Origin: Pseudomonadota bacterium | GTDB taxonomy: Bacteria > Pseudomonadota > Gammaproteobacteria > Burkholderiales > SG8-39 | Direction: 5' to 3' | Assembly: GCA_021848555.1 (NCBI GenBank) | Contig: JAJZUN010000169.1 | Coordinates: 1 to 6,463 of the forward strand | DNA length: 6,463 nucleotides | Shown here: positions 1-5,126 of the stretch, piece after piece | How positions within the stretch are numbered: the stretch's first letter is position 1 | How the letters are laid out: every line of letters begins with the position of its first letter | Program-made: the position numbers and the translations under genes | The notes under the pieces: model-generated | The model's input: the letters and a program-made list of their open reading frames with translations, nothing else | Databases searched by the model: none | What the model was told of the DNA's origin: nothing

Positions 1-307
1 AGGCCACGCCTACCGCGAACACGGCGGTGTTGAAGATCACGAAGACCGAGCTCAGCAGGGTGGAACCCGGCGAGCTGGCGATCTGGGAGAACGGTGCCGA
101 GAAGAACTGGCCGATCGCCGCGGTGAGTACGCTCGTCGACAGGTCCGTCGAGGGCGTCGCGCCCAGGTAGGGCTGGATAGACTGGGCGCTGACGATGCCA
201 GGGCTCACCTGCGCGTGCGCCAGGATCGGCCACAGCACCAGATCGACCAGGCCGGCCAGCAGCCCCAGCTGCAGAACTCGCTTCCACCATTCGCGCTTGA
301 TCGCCAT
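1..307 (-). CDS. DotA/TraY-family-like type IVB conjugation protein, N-terminal part only
   Basis: The minus-strand reading frame starts at ATG 305-307 and stays open to the left edge, giving 102 residues of a longer protein. Residues 1-33 form a signal peptide: a basic start (MAIKREWWKR), a hydrophobic core and an AHA-Q cleavage site. After a polar linker comes GSTLLSSVFVIFNTAVFAVGV, where the pattern of a leucine-rich stretch, F..FN and a hydrophobic V..G run resembles the N-terminal region of DotA/TraY polytopic inner-membrane proteins of IncI-like type IVB secretion systems. That assignment is from memory of the family. The rest of the protein, with its several membrane helices, would lie outside. 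AGGAG sits only one base before the ATG, which is closer than usual, and a GGGG run lies further upstream. An in-frame TAG about 13 codons upstream limits the start. An unrelated secreted protein remains possible. Confidence 0.55.
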   Translation of the reverse strand, partial: MAIKREWWKRVLQLGLLAGLVDLVLWPILAHAQVSPGIVSAQSIQPYLGATPSTDLSTSVLTAAIGQFFSAPFSQIASSPGSTLLSSVFVIFNTAVFAVGVA

Positions 308-339
308 GCTCCTAGCAGCCCCGCGCCAGAGCAGGCGCG

Positions 340-356
340 CATGCTAGTCATGCTAG
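340..356. repeat. Tandem 9-bp repeat (CATGCTAG twice) upstream of the DotA/TraY-like gene
   Basis: CATGCTAG occurs at 340-347 and again at 349-356, one base apart, about 33 bp upstream of the start codon at 307. A related CATGCTCCTAG covers the start codon itself. The near one-turn spacing could suit a DNA-binding protein, so this is a candidate operator for the conjugation operon. A weak minus-strand promoter could be drawn across it (TTGCTT, 18 bp, TAGCAT), but neither hexamer is convincing. Confidence 0.35.
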
Positions 357-380
357 AAGTGGCAAAGCAATAGTCGAAGG

Positions 381-413
381 TCGCGATGCACGCGCAATCG
401 CGATTCATCGCGA
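381..413. repeat. Cluster of three TCGCGA palindromes between the partition module and the conjugation-like gene
   Basis: The self-complementary hexamer TCGCGA appears at 381-386, 398-403 and 408-413. The middle copy is the centre of a perfect 10-bp palindrome, AATCGCGATT (396-405). Three copies within 33 bases in a non-coding stretch suggest a protein-binding site, for example an operator for the leftward operon. No binding protein can be named from the sequence. Confidence 0.35.
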
Positions 414-451
414 ATCACCGCGAGACGCTCTTTGCACGAACGCAACAATGG

Positions 452-478
452 CAATGCGCAAATATGCAATTACTCATT
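452..478. repeat. Repeat cluster at the 3' end of the partition module
   Basis: Two motifs that recur elsewhere in the partition module lie here. CAATGCGCAAAT (452-463) is repeated exactly at 1395-1406 in the parA promoter region. CAATTACTCATT (467-478) is the exact reverse complement of the motif at 716-727 and overlaps the stop codon of the ParG-like gene. It contains an ACTC tetramer (472-475), the core recognised by ParG in the TP228 ParF/ParG system. These could be centromere or operator sites. The function is inferred. Confidence 0.45.
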
Positions 479-692
479 CCTCCGGAAGCTGAGCGACGTA
501 CTCCGTGAGGATGTCCTTGATGCTCTTGCCATGCCTGGCCGCATAGATCTTCAGCTTCGTGTGCTGATCCGTGGCCAACTCGAAATTCACCCTCTTCATC
601 GGGGTATCGTCAGCCAGGCTAGCCAGGGTCGCGGCGCGGCCTTTGCTCGCGCTCGGTCGGCCGGCAGTCAGGGGAGGGGGTTGCTTGCTCAT
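474..692 (-). CDS. ParG-like ribbon-helix-helix partition protein
   Basis: A 72-residue protein encoded 20 bp downstream of the parA gene on the same strand. It is the likely DNA-binding partner that binds the partition site, stimulates the ATPase and represses the operon. The N-terminal 31 residues are polar and rich in Pro, Ser and Ala, fitting a flexible tail. KRVNFEL (33-39) fits the beta strand of a ribbon-helix-helix fold, followed by helix 1 (about 41-55) and helix 2 starting at SIKDI (57-69). Size and layout match ParG of plasmid TP228, whose mobile tail carries an arginine finger that stimulates ParF. Arg12 and Arg19 of this tail are candidates here. The start at 692 has GAGGA about 9-10 bases upstream, and the stop is TGA at 474-476. 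A general CopG-type repressor is the alternative, but its position behind a ParA argues for partition. Confidence 0.8.
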   Translation of the reverse strand: MSKQPPPLTAGRPSASKGRAATLASLADDTPMKRVNFELATDQHTKLKIYAARHGKSIKDILTEYVAQLPEE

Positions 693-712
693 TGGCGCAG
701 ATCCTCAAGCGA

Positions 713-1348
713 TCAAATGAGTAATTGTCGCAGTTCGGCGGCCAGGGCACGGATTTCCGCAGCTGCATCGCCGCTCGGGTCCGCGTCCATCACGGTTGTT
801 CCCGCCGCCGCGGTGCTCGGATAGATCACGCGCTGCGTGATGCGGGAATCCAGGATCGGCAGGCCGTAGTCCGCCAAAGCATCGACGACCTCCGTACCCA
901 GGCGGGTTCCCTTGATCGCCCGGGACACGATGAATGCCGCGCGCAGCCGGCCGTCGGTGACCTCGATGCGCTGCTTCACCAGGTCGACCAGATCGGCGGT
1001 GGCCCAGATGTCGTAGGGCGACGGCTGTACGGGGATCAGGATGCACGAGGCCGCCTTGATCGCCGATACGGCCAGGTCGGCAGCCTGGGGCGCTCCGTCG
1101 ATCACTACGAAGTCCTTGCGTGCGACGTTCTTGATGTCTCGCTCGAGGGTCGGCCGGTCGAGTCCGACGACCGTCAAGGGCTGATCCTCGCGCACGGCAG
1201 CCCAGTCGCGAGCGCTGCCTTGAGGGTCACTGTCCACCAATAGGACGTCAGTCCCATCGAGCTGTAAGGCCCTGGCCAGGTGCGTGGCAATCGTGGTCTT
1301 GCCGGCGCCTCCCTTCTGGTTCAACACGGCGATGACGTGCATGCGCAT
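713..1348 (-). CDS. parA: ParA-family (type Ib, ParF-like) partition ATPase
   Basis: A 211-residue deviant Walker ATPase that would bind the nucleoid and move the element's DNA with its ribbon-helix-helix partner. The deviant Walker A motif QKGGAGKTT lies at residues 11-19, with signature Lys12 and Lys17. The A' motif DSDPQGS is at 39-45, and Walker B is VVIDGAP at 81-87 with Asp84. There is no N-terminal helix-turn-helix domain and the protein is short, which places it with type Ib enzymes such as ParF rather than type Ia ParA. The first ATG (1346-1348) is chosen because AGGAG precedes it by 5 bases. A second ATG two codons later is possible. The gene for the ParG-like partner follows after 20 bp, so the two are probably one operon. 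Partition genes on integrative elements are thought to stabilise the excised circular form. All catalytic residues are present. Confidence 0.92.
   Translation of the reverse strand: MRMHVIAVLNQKGGAGKTTIATHLARALQLDGTDVLLVDSDPQGSARDWAAVREDQPLTVVGLDRPTLERDIKNVARKDFVVIDGAPQAADLAVSAIKAASCILIPVQPSPYDIWATADLVDLVKQRIEVTDGRLRAAFIVSRAIKGTRLGTEVVDALADYGLPILDSRITQRVIYPSTAAAGTTVMDADPSGDAAAEIRALAAELRQLLI
716..727. repeat. 12-bp motif AATGAGTAATTG, inverted copy of 467-478
   Basis: This motif sits at the very end of the parA coding region and is the exact reverse complement of CAATTACTCATT at 467-478, so the ParG-like gene is bracketed by a perfect 12-bp inverted repeat. Its core ATGAGTA also occurs at 1405-1411, and its reverse complement TACTCAT occurs at 1376-1382, in front of parA. 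It holds one ACTC tetramer on the minus strand. It may be an extra partner-protein binding site, although it is also coding sequence (the last codons of parA). Confidence 0.4.
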
Positions 1349-1375
1349 GCGGGCTCCTTTGCGGGATTGAGGGGA

Positions 1376-1413
1376 TACTCATCGCATCATAGCTCAATGC
1401 GCAAATGAGTAAA
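1376..1413 (-). promoter_or_regulatory. Putative autoregulated promoter of the partition operon
   Basis: On the minus strand a -35-like TTTACT (1408-1413) and a -10-like TATGAT (1386-1391) are 16 bp apart, about 40 bp upstream of the parA start. Both ends are marked by a perfect 7-bp inverted repeat, ATGAGTA (1405-1411) and TACTCAT (1376-1382), each holding an ACTC tetramer. One overlaps the -35 element and the other lies just downstream of the -10. ParG of TP228 represses its own operon by binding arrays of ACTC boxes, so similar repression by the ParG-like protein is a reasonable inference. The 12-bp CAATGCGCAAAT (1395-1406), repeated at 452-463, also lies in this interval. Confidence 0.55.
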
Positions 1414-1641
1414 GCCGCGAACGCGCATTTACGCAATCCTGAGCAATTGGTGGAAGAAGCTCGGCAGGTCGGCCAGCGCAGGGGGTTAGCGGCGTCTGGG
1501 GGCTGCAACAACCCTGGCTGCCGGTAGTCGATCAGCAGCAAGCGCATGACGGCCCCATGCACGGCGAGAGCCGTAGTATGGCGGTACACAAGCCCCGGGA
1601 AGGGCGCGCTGCTCTGCTACTCCAACGTTCAGGGGGACCAA
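1414..1641. other. Intergenic region with no supported gene
   Basis: This divergent gap lies between the leftward partition promoter and the rightward membrane-protein pair. I see no convincing gene or terminator. A short stem (ACGGC-GAGA-GCCGT, 1561-1574) is too weak to call. TAGTAT at 1574-1579 could be a -10 for the rightward genes, but no good -35 accompanies it. Confidence 0.4.
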
Positions 1642-2091
1642 ATGGCTGCTGGGATTGTTGCCGCACTGGCAAGTGCCGCAGGCGGGCTCACCATCGCCGG
1701 CGCCACCTATTGGTTCACGAAGCAGCGCGATCGCGAGGCCGAACTGCGCAAAGAAAAACTCGGCTACTACAAGGAGTTCACGGCAAGTCTCAGCGGAATC
1801 CTTGGCGCTGAAGGAACCGCCGAGGGGCAGCGCCGCTTTGCCAAGGCCTGCAACGACCTCAACCTCGTTGCGGCGCGGCCTGTTCTCGAGACGTTGCAAG
1901 CGTTTCAGGATGAGATTCGTGTGGGCAATGCCGCCGGCAGCCAGGACCAGCACGACCACTTACTATCTGCGCTGTTCTCCGCGATCCGGCGAGATCTTCG
2001 CATCCCACCTGGTGATGACGAAGGCAGCCTCCGGCTGAGGCTGTGGGCATCCGGTCAGCCTGCGGGAGCCGACAAATGCGCGAATGGTTGA
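1642..2091 (+). CDS. Small membrane-anchored protein of unknown function (first of a pair)
   Basis: A 149-residue protein. The start is ATG 1642, which has a GGGGG ribosome site 6 bases upstream. The longer frame from 1546 adds 32 residues without sign of coding value. Residues 3-24 form one hydrophobic membrane helix, followed by a strongly charged segment (KQRDREAELRKEKLGYYKEF, 27-46) that starts a helical, probably cytoplasmic domain. The C-terminal part contains HDHLLSALFSAIRRDL (104-119) and ends with a short LWASG motif (134-138). I recognise the pattern, charged helix then IR.D then LWASG, from unannotated proteins in other proteobacteria, and know of no function. Its last 16 bases overlap the next gene, so the two products are probably made together. 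The two proteins appear distantly related: both have a membrane helix, a KEEK/RKEK charged start, an (I/M)R.DL segment and a short terminal motif. Confidence 0.75.
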   Translation: MAAGIVAALASAAGGLTIAGATYWFTKQRDREAELRKEKLGYYKEFTASLSGILGAEGTAEGQRRFAKACNDLNLVAARPVLETLQAFQDEIRVGNAAGSQDQHDHLLSALFSAIRRDLRIPPGDDEGSLRLRLWASGQPAGADKCANG

Positions 2092-2504
2092 TCGCCCTTG
2101 TGCCGCTGTTGAGCGCGGCGGTCGGCGCCTATTTCACGTACCTGTTCACAGCTCGCGCTGCTCGCGACCAGGCAATCAGCCGATTCAAGGAGGAGAAGTA
2201 CGCGAAGCTCCTCGTCAAGCTGCAGGGATTCGTCGGTTCGACACGCTCAGCGCAGCTGAAGCGAGAGTTCTTCGAGGAGCAGTACCAGGCCTGGCTTTAC
2301 GCGTCTGACGAGGTTGTCGCGGCCATCAACGCGTTGGTGCAGCTCGTCGAAGAGGGGCAGGGCAAGGACCCTGATCCGGTCGCCGGCCGCAAGGCGGTTG
2401 GCTGCGTCGTGCTGGCGATGCGCAAGGACTTGCTGCGGCGGACTGAACTCAACTACGAGTCGTTCCGGTACACGGACGTGCTCGGGCAATCGCGGAATCG
2501 ATAA
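2076..2504 (+). CDS. Small membrane-anchored protein of unknown function (second of a pair)
   Basis: A 142-residue protein starting at ATG 2076, with GGGAG 7 bases upstream. The start lies inside the end of the preceding gene in another frame, which indicates translational coupling. Residues 4-24 form one N-terminal membrane helix. A charged stretch (RFKEEKYAKLL, 36-46) leads into a helical domain with REFFEEQYQAWLY (63-75), SDEVVAAINALVQLV (77-91) and AMRKDLLRRT (114-123). It ends in a compact FRYTDV motif (130-135) that I recall as the conserved end of a widespread uncharacterised family. No catalytic motif is visible. The gene ends 36 bp before the converging operon from the right, with no clear terminator between them. 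Possible roles are a membrane sensor or effector or a phage-defence accessory, and none can be shown from sequence. Confidence 0.75.
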   Translation: MREWLIALVPLLSAAVGAYFTYLFTARAARDQAISRFKEEKYAKLLVKLQGFVGSTRSAQLKREFFEEQYQAWLYASDEVVAAINALVQLVEEGQGKDPDPVAGRKAVGCVVLAMRKDLLRRTELNYESFRYTDVLGQSRNR

Positions 2505-2540
2505 TTTGAGTGGGGGCATCCGGGCCGTGGATAGTGGGCA

Positions 2541-2921
2541 CTATGGCCTGTCCTGCCTGTCACGAAACTCGCGGACCTGGTCAAGCATGTCTGCAACCTC
2601 TCGCGTGTTCTTGGCCTCAATTTCAACGCCATCGAATTTCAGGCGCAACTTGCGTCCAGCCCGACGGGTCAGCCACGCGACACCAACGCTTGAAATTGCG
2701 GTGATGAGTGCATCGGCGTGATTGAAGATGAATTCACCGATGGGCCCGCCGCCGCCTCCACCGCCGCCGCCCAAGGAGTCCATCGCAAAGCCTCGCTGGC
2801 TAGACGCGTGGGCCTGAGATGAGAACTGCCTGAGCTCGGCTTGGTACTCCGCGCTGAACGGTGGCGCATCCTCTTTGGCACGCACCAGGCTCAATTCGAT
2901 CGCCCTTGACGGGGTGGTCAT
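2541..2921 (-). CDS. Small glycine-rich membrane protein in the restriction-modification operon
   Basis: A 126-residue protein whose ATG overlaps the TGA of the nuclease gene in an ATGA (2918-2921). No ribosome site is evident, so translation probably depends on re-initiation after the nuclease. The layout is a possible N-terminal strand (AIELSLVRA, 7-15), a polar helical region, a run of nine glycines (51-59), one hydrophobic helix (about 61-85), a beta hairpin (KLRLKFDGVEIEA, 91-103) and a final helix (105-120). This order of glycine-rich linker, membrane helix, then two strands and a helix recalls the small EACC1-type proteins found beside effector enzymes in bacterial conflict systems. 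That comparison is from memory and tentative. Its place as third gene of the operon suggests a job linked to the nuclease. It is not a known controller (C) protein, since no helix-turn-helix is visible. Confidence 0.7.
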   Translation of the reverse strand: MTTPSRAIELSLVRAKEDAPPFSAEYQAELRQFSSQAHASSQRGFAMDSLGGGGGGGGGPIGEFIFNHADALITAISSVGVAWLTRRAGRKLRLKFDGVEIEAKNTREVADMLDQVREFRDRQDRP

Positions 2922-4048
2922 GTCTGATTGATTAGGCTGGGGAACGGAGCTACTTCGAGCATCGAGTCCAGTGTAGTTAAGGTGAATACCCGGCCGTCGG
3001 TGTCACGCACGACAGGCCCCAATGCATCGTTTATGCGCGCCCAGCCGATCCCTCCCAGAACAGCGAACAACGGGACACCACCGAGGCGGACCGACTCTGC
3101 CCTTAGCCTGCCAAAGCGCAAGGCCTTGTCTCGCGCCGTGCCGCCGTTGTTCGTTCCCTTACACTCCAGCATCGCTTTCAGGCTGTCATCAGCGGGGTCG
3201 AAAACGACGAAATCAGGAGCCGGGGTTACATGAACCTCGAAGCGTCGCGCAATATCGGCCTGGTTGTGGCTTCCGGTACGGATGAACGAGATCTTCCTGG
3301 CTGTGAACAGTCCCTCGACGGCGTCCTCGATCAAGTCCCCCCGCTTTGTGGATGTGGCGTCGAGGACCTGGCGGAAAGCGCCGCCGTAGTGGCGTTGATG
3401 AAGAAACACGCGTAGCGGCACGCCGTTGGTTGCGAACGCGCGGACGCTGGCCCATCCGTTTTCGGTGTCGGGCTTTTGTTGCTTGCTCTTGAGTCCAGCT
3501 GGCGCATCGCCAAATAGCTCGCCATCCATTGCCATGGTGATCGTCTTGGCCGCGACTTGCGCCTGGGCTGTCGCCTTGGCCAGAGCCGTCGCCGTGTTCG
3601 GTCGCTGGTAGTCAATCGCACTGCGTTCAAGCGTGTCGATCTGCGATGCCGACAGCGCGGGCATCTCATCGGGGCCGCCTGCCAGCAGCGTCGAATGGGC
3701 AAATTCTTCTTTCGTCAGCCCCAGCAGCGTGCGAAAAACCAGCAGCGTGCGCGGACACGCTAGGAGGGCGGCTTGCAGTTCCGCTTCGGCGACCCTGGTG
3801 AATCCAGAGGTCAGCCTAGCCGCTGCGTCGTAGGCTGCGAAGAAGTGTTCCGTCTCGTAGAAAGGAGCCTCGTGGATGTAGGCGAAATCGGGGGCGAGAT
3901 GGGGCATGTACAGCTCGCGCGCTACGGCCGCGTAAATCGCGCCGTGGTCCTCGGTGCCGTGCCGTTGTGGCACCAGGCGGATTTGCTGAATTCGTTGGGT
4001 GAACGTGTCGGCGGAAAGGATGGCCTGAATCGTTGCTTCGACTGTCAC
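2918..4048 (-). CDS. Type II restriction endonuclease, PD-(D/E)xK fold
   Basis: A 376-residue protein, probably the cutting enzyme paired with the methyltransferase gene just upstream. The C-terminal third carries the nuclease signature: a helix with Glu241/Glu245 (GDLIEDAVEGLF), then PDFVVFD (Asp279), a short linker, and LECKGTN with Glu295 and Lys297, giving PD...ECK. The N-terminal 230 residues are mostly helical, with IRLVPQRHGTEDHGAIYAAV (23-42) the most distinctive stretch. They may hold target recognition or dimer contacts. The start is GTG at 4048. GGAGGGG formed by the last codons of the methyltransferase lies 7 bases upstream, and the methyltransferase stop is 4 bp before the start, so nuclease synthesis is tied to methyltransferase translation. 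The recognition sequence cannot be inferred. A nuclease of another modification-dependent system is the alternative, but the adjacent methyltransferase favours type II. Confidence 0.82.
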   Translation of the reverse strand: MTVEATIQAILSADTFTQRIQQIRLVPQRHGTEDHGAIYAAVARELYMPHLAPDFAYIHEAPFYETEHFFAAYDAAARLTSGFTRVAEAELQAALLACPRTLLVFRTLLGLTKEEFAHSTLLAGGPDEMPALSASQIDTLERSAIDYQRPNTATALAKATAQAQVAAKTITMAMDGELFGDAPAGLKSKQQKPDTENGWASVRAFATNGVPLRVFLHQRHYGGAFRQVLDATSTKRGDLIEDAVEGLFTARKISFIRTGSHNQADIARRFEVHVTPAPDFVVFDPADDSLKAMLECKGTNNGGTARDKALRFGRLRAESVRLGGVPLFAVLGGIGWARINDALGPVVRDTDGRVFTLTTLDSMLEVAPFPSLINQT

Positions 4049-4052
4049 CGGA

Positions 4053-5045
4053 TCACCCCTCCATCGCGTTGATCAGGCGACCGGGTGCATCCTCAGCCCA
4101 ATCAGCCGCAATGCGGCGTAGACCCTCTCTCACAAAGTCTCCGTGCAACTCTATGCCTCCGGCCCTACGCCCGAGCCTGCGGCCAACCACAACGGTCGTC
4201 GCGCCCCCGGCGAATGGATCGACCACGACGCCATCGATCGGGCAGGCGGCCTTGATGAAAAACTCGGCCAATCCCTCGGGCATGGCGGCGGTGTGTGCTA
4301 CGCCCTTGTGTTGGTTGTAGGTCTGAGGCACGGCGACCACATTGCCTGGGTCTGCACCGCCCAGTAGATAGGTCTTTGTGCGGTCGCGCCCGAAGCCAGC
4401 TTCAGTGCTGCGCCGGCCAAGTGTGTCCTTCTTGCGACGCTCGATTTCCGATGCATCTGCCTTGTAGGGGACCCGGATGGCATTCAGGTCAAAGAACGGC
4501 TTGTTCCCGCGTGCGAAATGGTAGACGTACTCGAAGCTGTCCTTGGTCCGCGGCCCGAACTTGCCCGGCACCGCATTGGGCTTGGCCCACACGTAAGTCT
4601 CAACCCACCGCCAGCCCATGTTTTGGAGGGCAAGCACGAGCTGGTAGACATAGGGATGGCGCTGGCCCCTTAGCGGGCCTCGGTTCGCAACCCGATTCTT
4701 GATATTGATGATGAGGCTGCCGCTAGGCTTGGCCGCATCGAACATGGCTCGCGCGAACGGCAGAAACCATTCGACGTAGCGGTCAGGATGAATGCGGCTG
4801 TACGCCCGGGCATCCGCATAGGGTGGCGACGTGAAGAATAGGTCGACGCTCTCTCGCGGAAGCGCGGGCAGCACGGACAGCGAATCACCCTCGATTACTC
4901 CCTCACGGAGCATCCGCTGAAGTAGCTGTTCGGCACCTTCGGTCACCATGTGCGAGCCCATGGCCTCGACTACGAGCGATGCAGAGCGGCTCGGCTGCGC
5001 CCCGGCTGTTCCCTGAACCAACTTCAATGTCGGCTTCTTGCTCAT
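4053..5045 (-). CDS. Beta-class DNA methyltransferase of a type II restriction-modification system
   Basis: A 330-residue S-adenosylmethionine-dependent enzyme that would modify the exocyclic amino group of cytosine (N4) or adenine (N6) and protect the host from the partner nuclease. Catalytic motif IV, TSPPY, is at residues 72-76. Motif X-like HTAAMPEGLAEFFIKA is at 251-266, and motif I, DPFAGGATT, is at 276-284. Motif IV before motif I defines the beta class, and TSPPY leans toward N4-cytosine. Motif I reads F-A-G-G-A where F-x-G-x-G is usual, so the last glycine is alanine (Ala282). The start at ATG 5045 has GGGGG 7 bases upstream and begins a lysine-rich MSKK. A GTG at 5117 would add 24 residues but has a poorly spaced site. 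The gene lies 81 bp after the integrase stop on the same strand, so read-through from integrase transcription is possible. Confidence 0.9.
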   Translation of the reverse strand: MSKKPTLKLVQGTAGAQPSRSASLVVEAMGSHMVTEGAEQLLQRMLREGVIEGDSLSVLPALPRESVDLFFTSPPYADARAYSRIHPDRYVEWFLPFARAMFDAAKPSGSLIINIKNRVANRGPLRGQRHPYVYQLVLALQNMGWRWVETYVWAKPNAVPGKFGPRTKDSFEYVYHFARGNKPFFDLNAIRVPYKADASEIERRKKDTLGRRSTEAGFGRDRTKTYLLGGADPGNVVAVPQTYNQHKGVAHTAAMPEGLAEFFIKAACPIDGVVVDPFAGGATTVVVGRRLGRRAGGIELHGDFVREGLRRIAADWAEDAPGRLINAMEG

Positions 5046-5061
5046 TGGTGTGCCCCCATCG

Positions 5062-5096
5062 TGCTGCGCAGCATACCAAGGCTGGCGGTCATCCAA
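5062..5096 (-). promoter_or_regulatory. Palindrome and possible promoter of the restriction-modification operon
   Basis: TGCTGCGCAGCA (5062-5073) is a perfect 12-bp palindrome 16 bp upstream of the methyltransferase ATG. On the minus strand it overlaps an extended -10-like TGGTATGCT (hexamer 5070-5075). A weak -35-like TTGGAT is at 5091-5096, with a short 15-bp spacer. Palindromes in this position act as operators in many restriction-modification systems, bound by a controller protein or by the methyltransferase itself. No controller gene is visible here. The promoter call is weak, while the palindrome is certain. Confidence 0.35.
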
Positions 5097-5126
5097 GGCA
5101 GTACGCGCATGTAGCACATTTCCTGT

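Noticed and set aside
205..408. 67-codon minus-strand frame beginning upstream of the DotA/TraY-like gene
   Set aside because: It overlaps the better-supported frame, which has a signal peptide and stays open to the window edge. This one is Cys/Trp/Arg-rich and ends internally.
432..824. 130-codon plus-strand frame opposite the ParG-like gene and parA end
   Set aside because: It is antisense to two well-supported partition genes, with no domain features.
1561..1574. Short hairpin ACGGC-GAGA-GCCGT
   Set aside because: A 5-bp stem without a T-run is too weak for a terminator and has no other supporting context.
1248..1589. 113-codon open frame on the minus strand over the parA start
   Set aside because: Its left part is parA read in the wrong frame, and the rest shows no recognisable protein features or ribosome site.
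1486..1959. 157-codon minus-strand frame opposite the first membrane protein
   Set aside because: It is antisense to a gene with a clear membrane helix, ribosome site and coupled neighbour, and its composition looks like a reverse-strand shadow.
2505..2540. Possible bidirectional terminator between the converging genes
   Set aside because: The 36-bp gap is G-rich on the plus strand but holds no convincing stem followed by a T-run on either strand.
3721..3751. 13-bp direct repeat CCAGCAGCGTGCG at 18-bp spacing inside the nuclease gene
   Set aside because: It encodes RTLL twice (residues 100-103 and 106-109) in a helix. It may be a small in-frame duplication, but it fits the local helical pattern and can arise by chance with few preferred codons.
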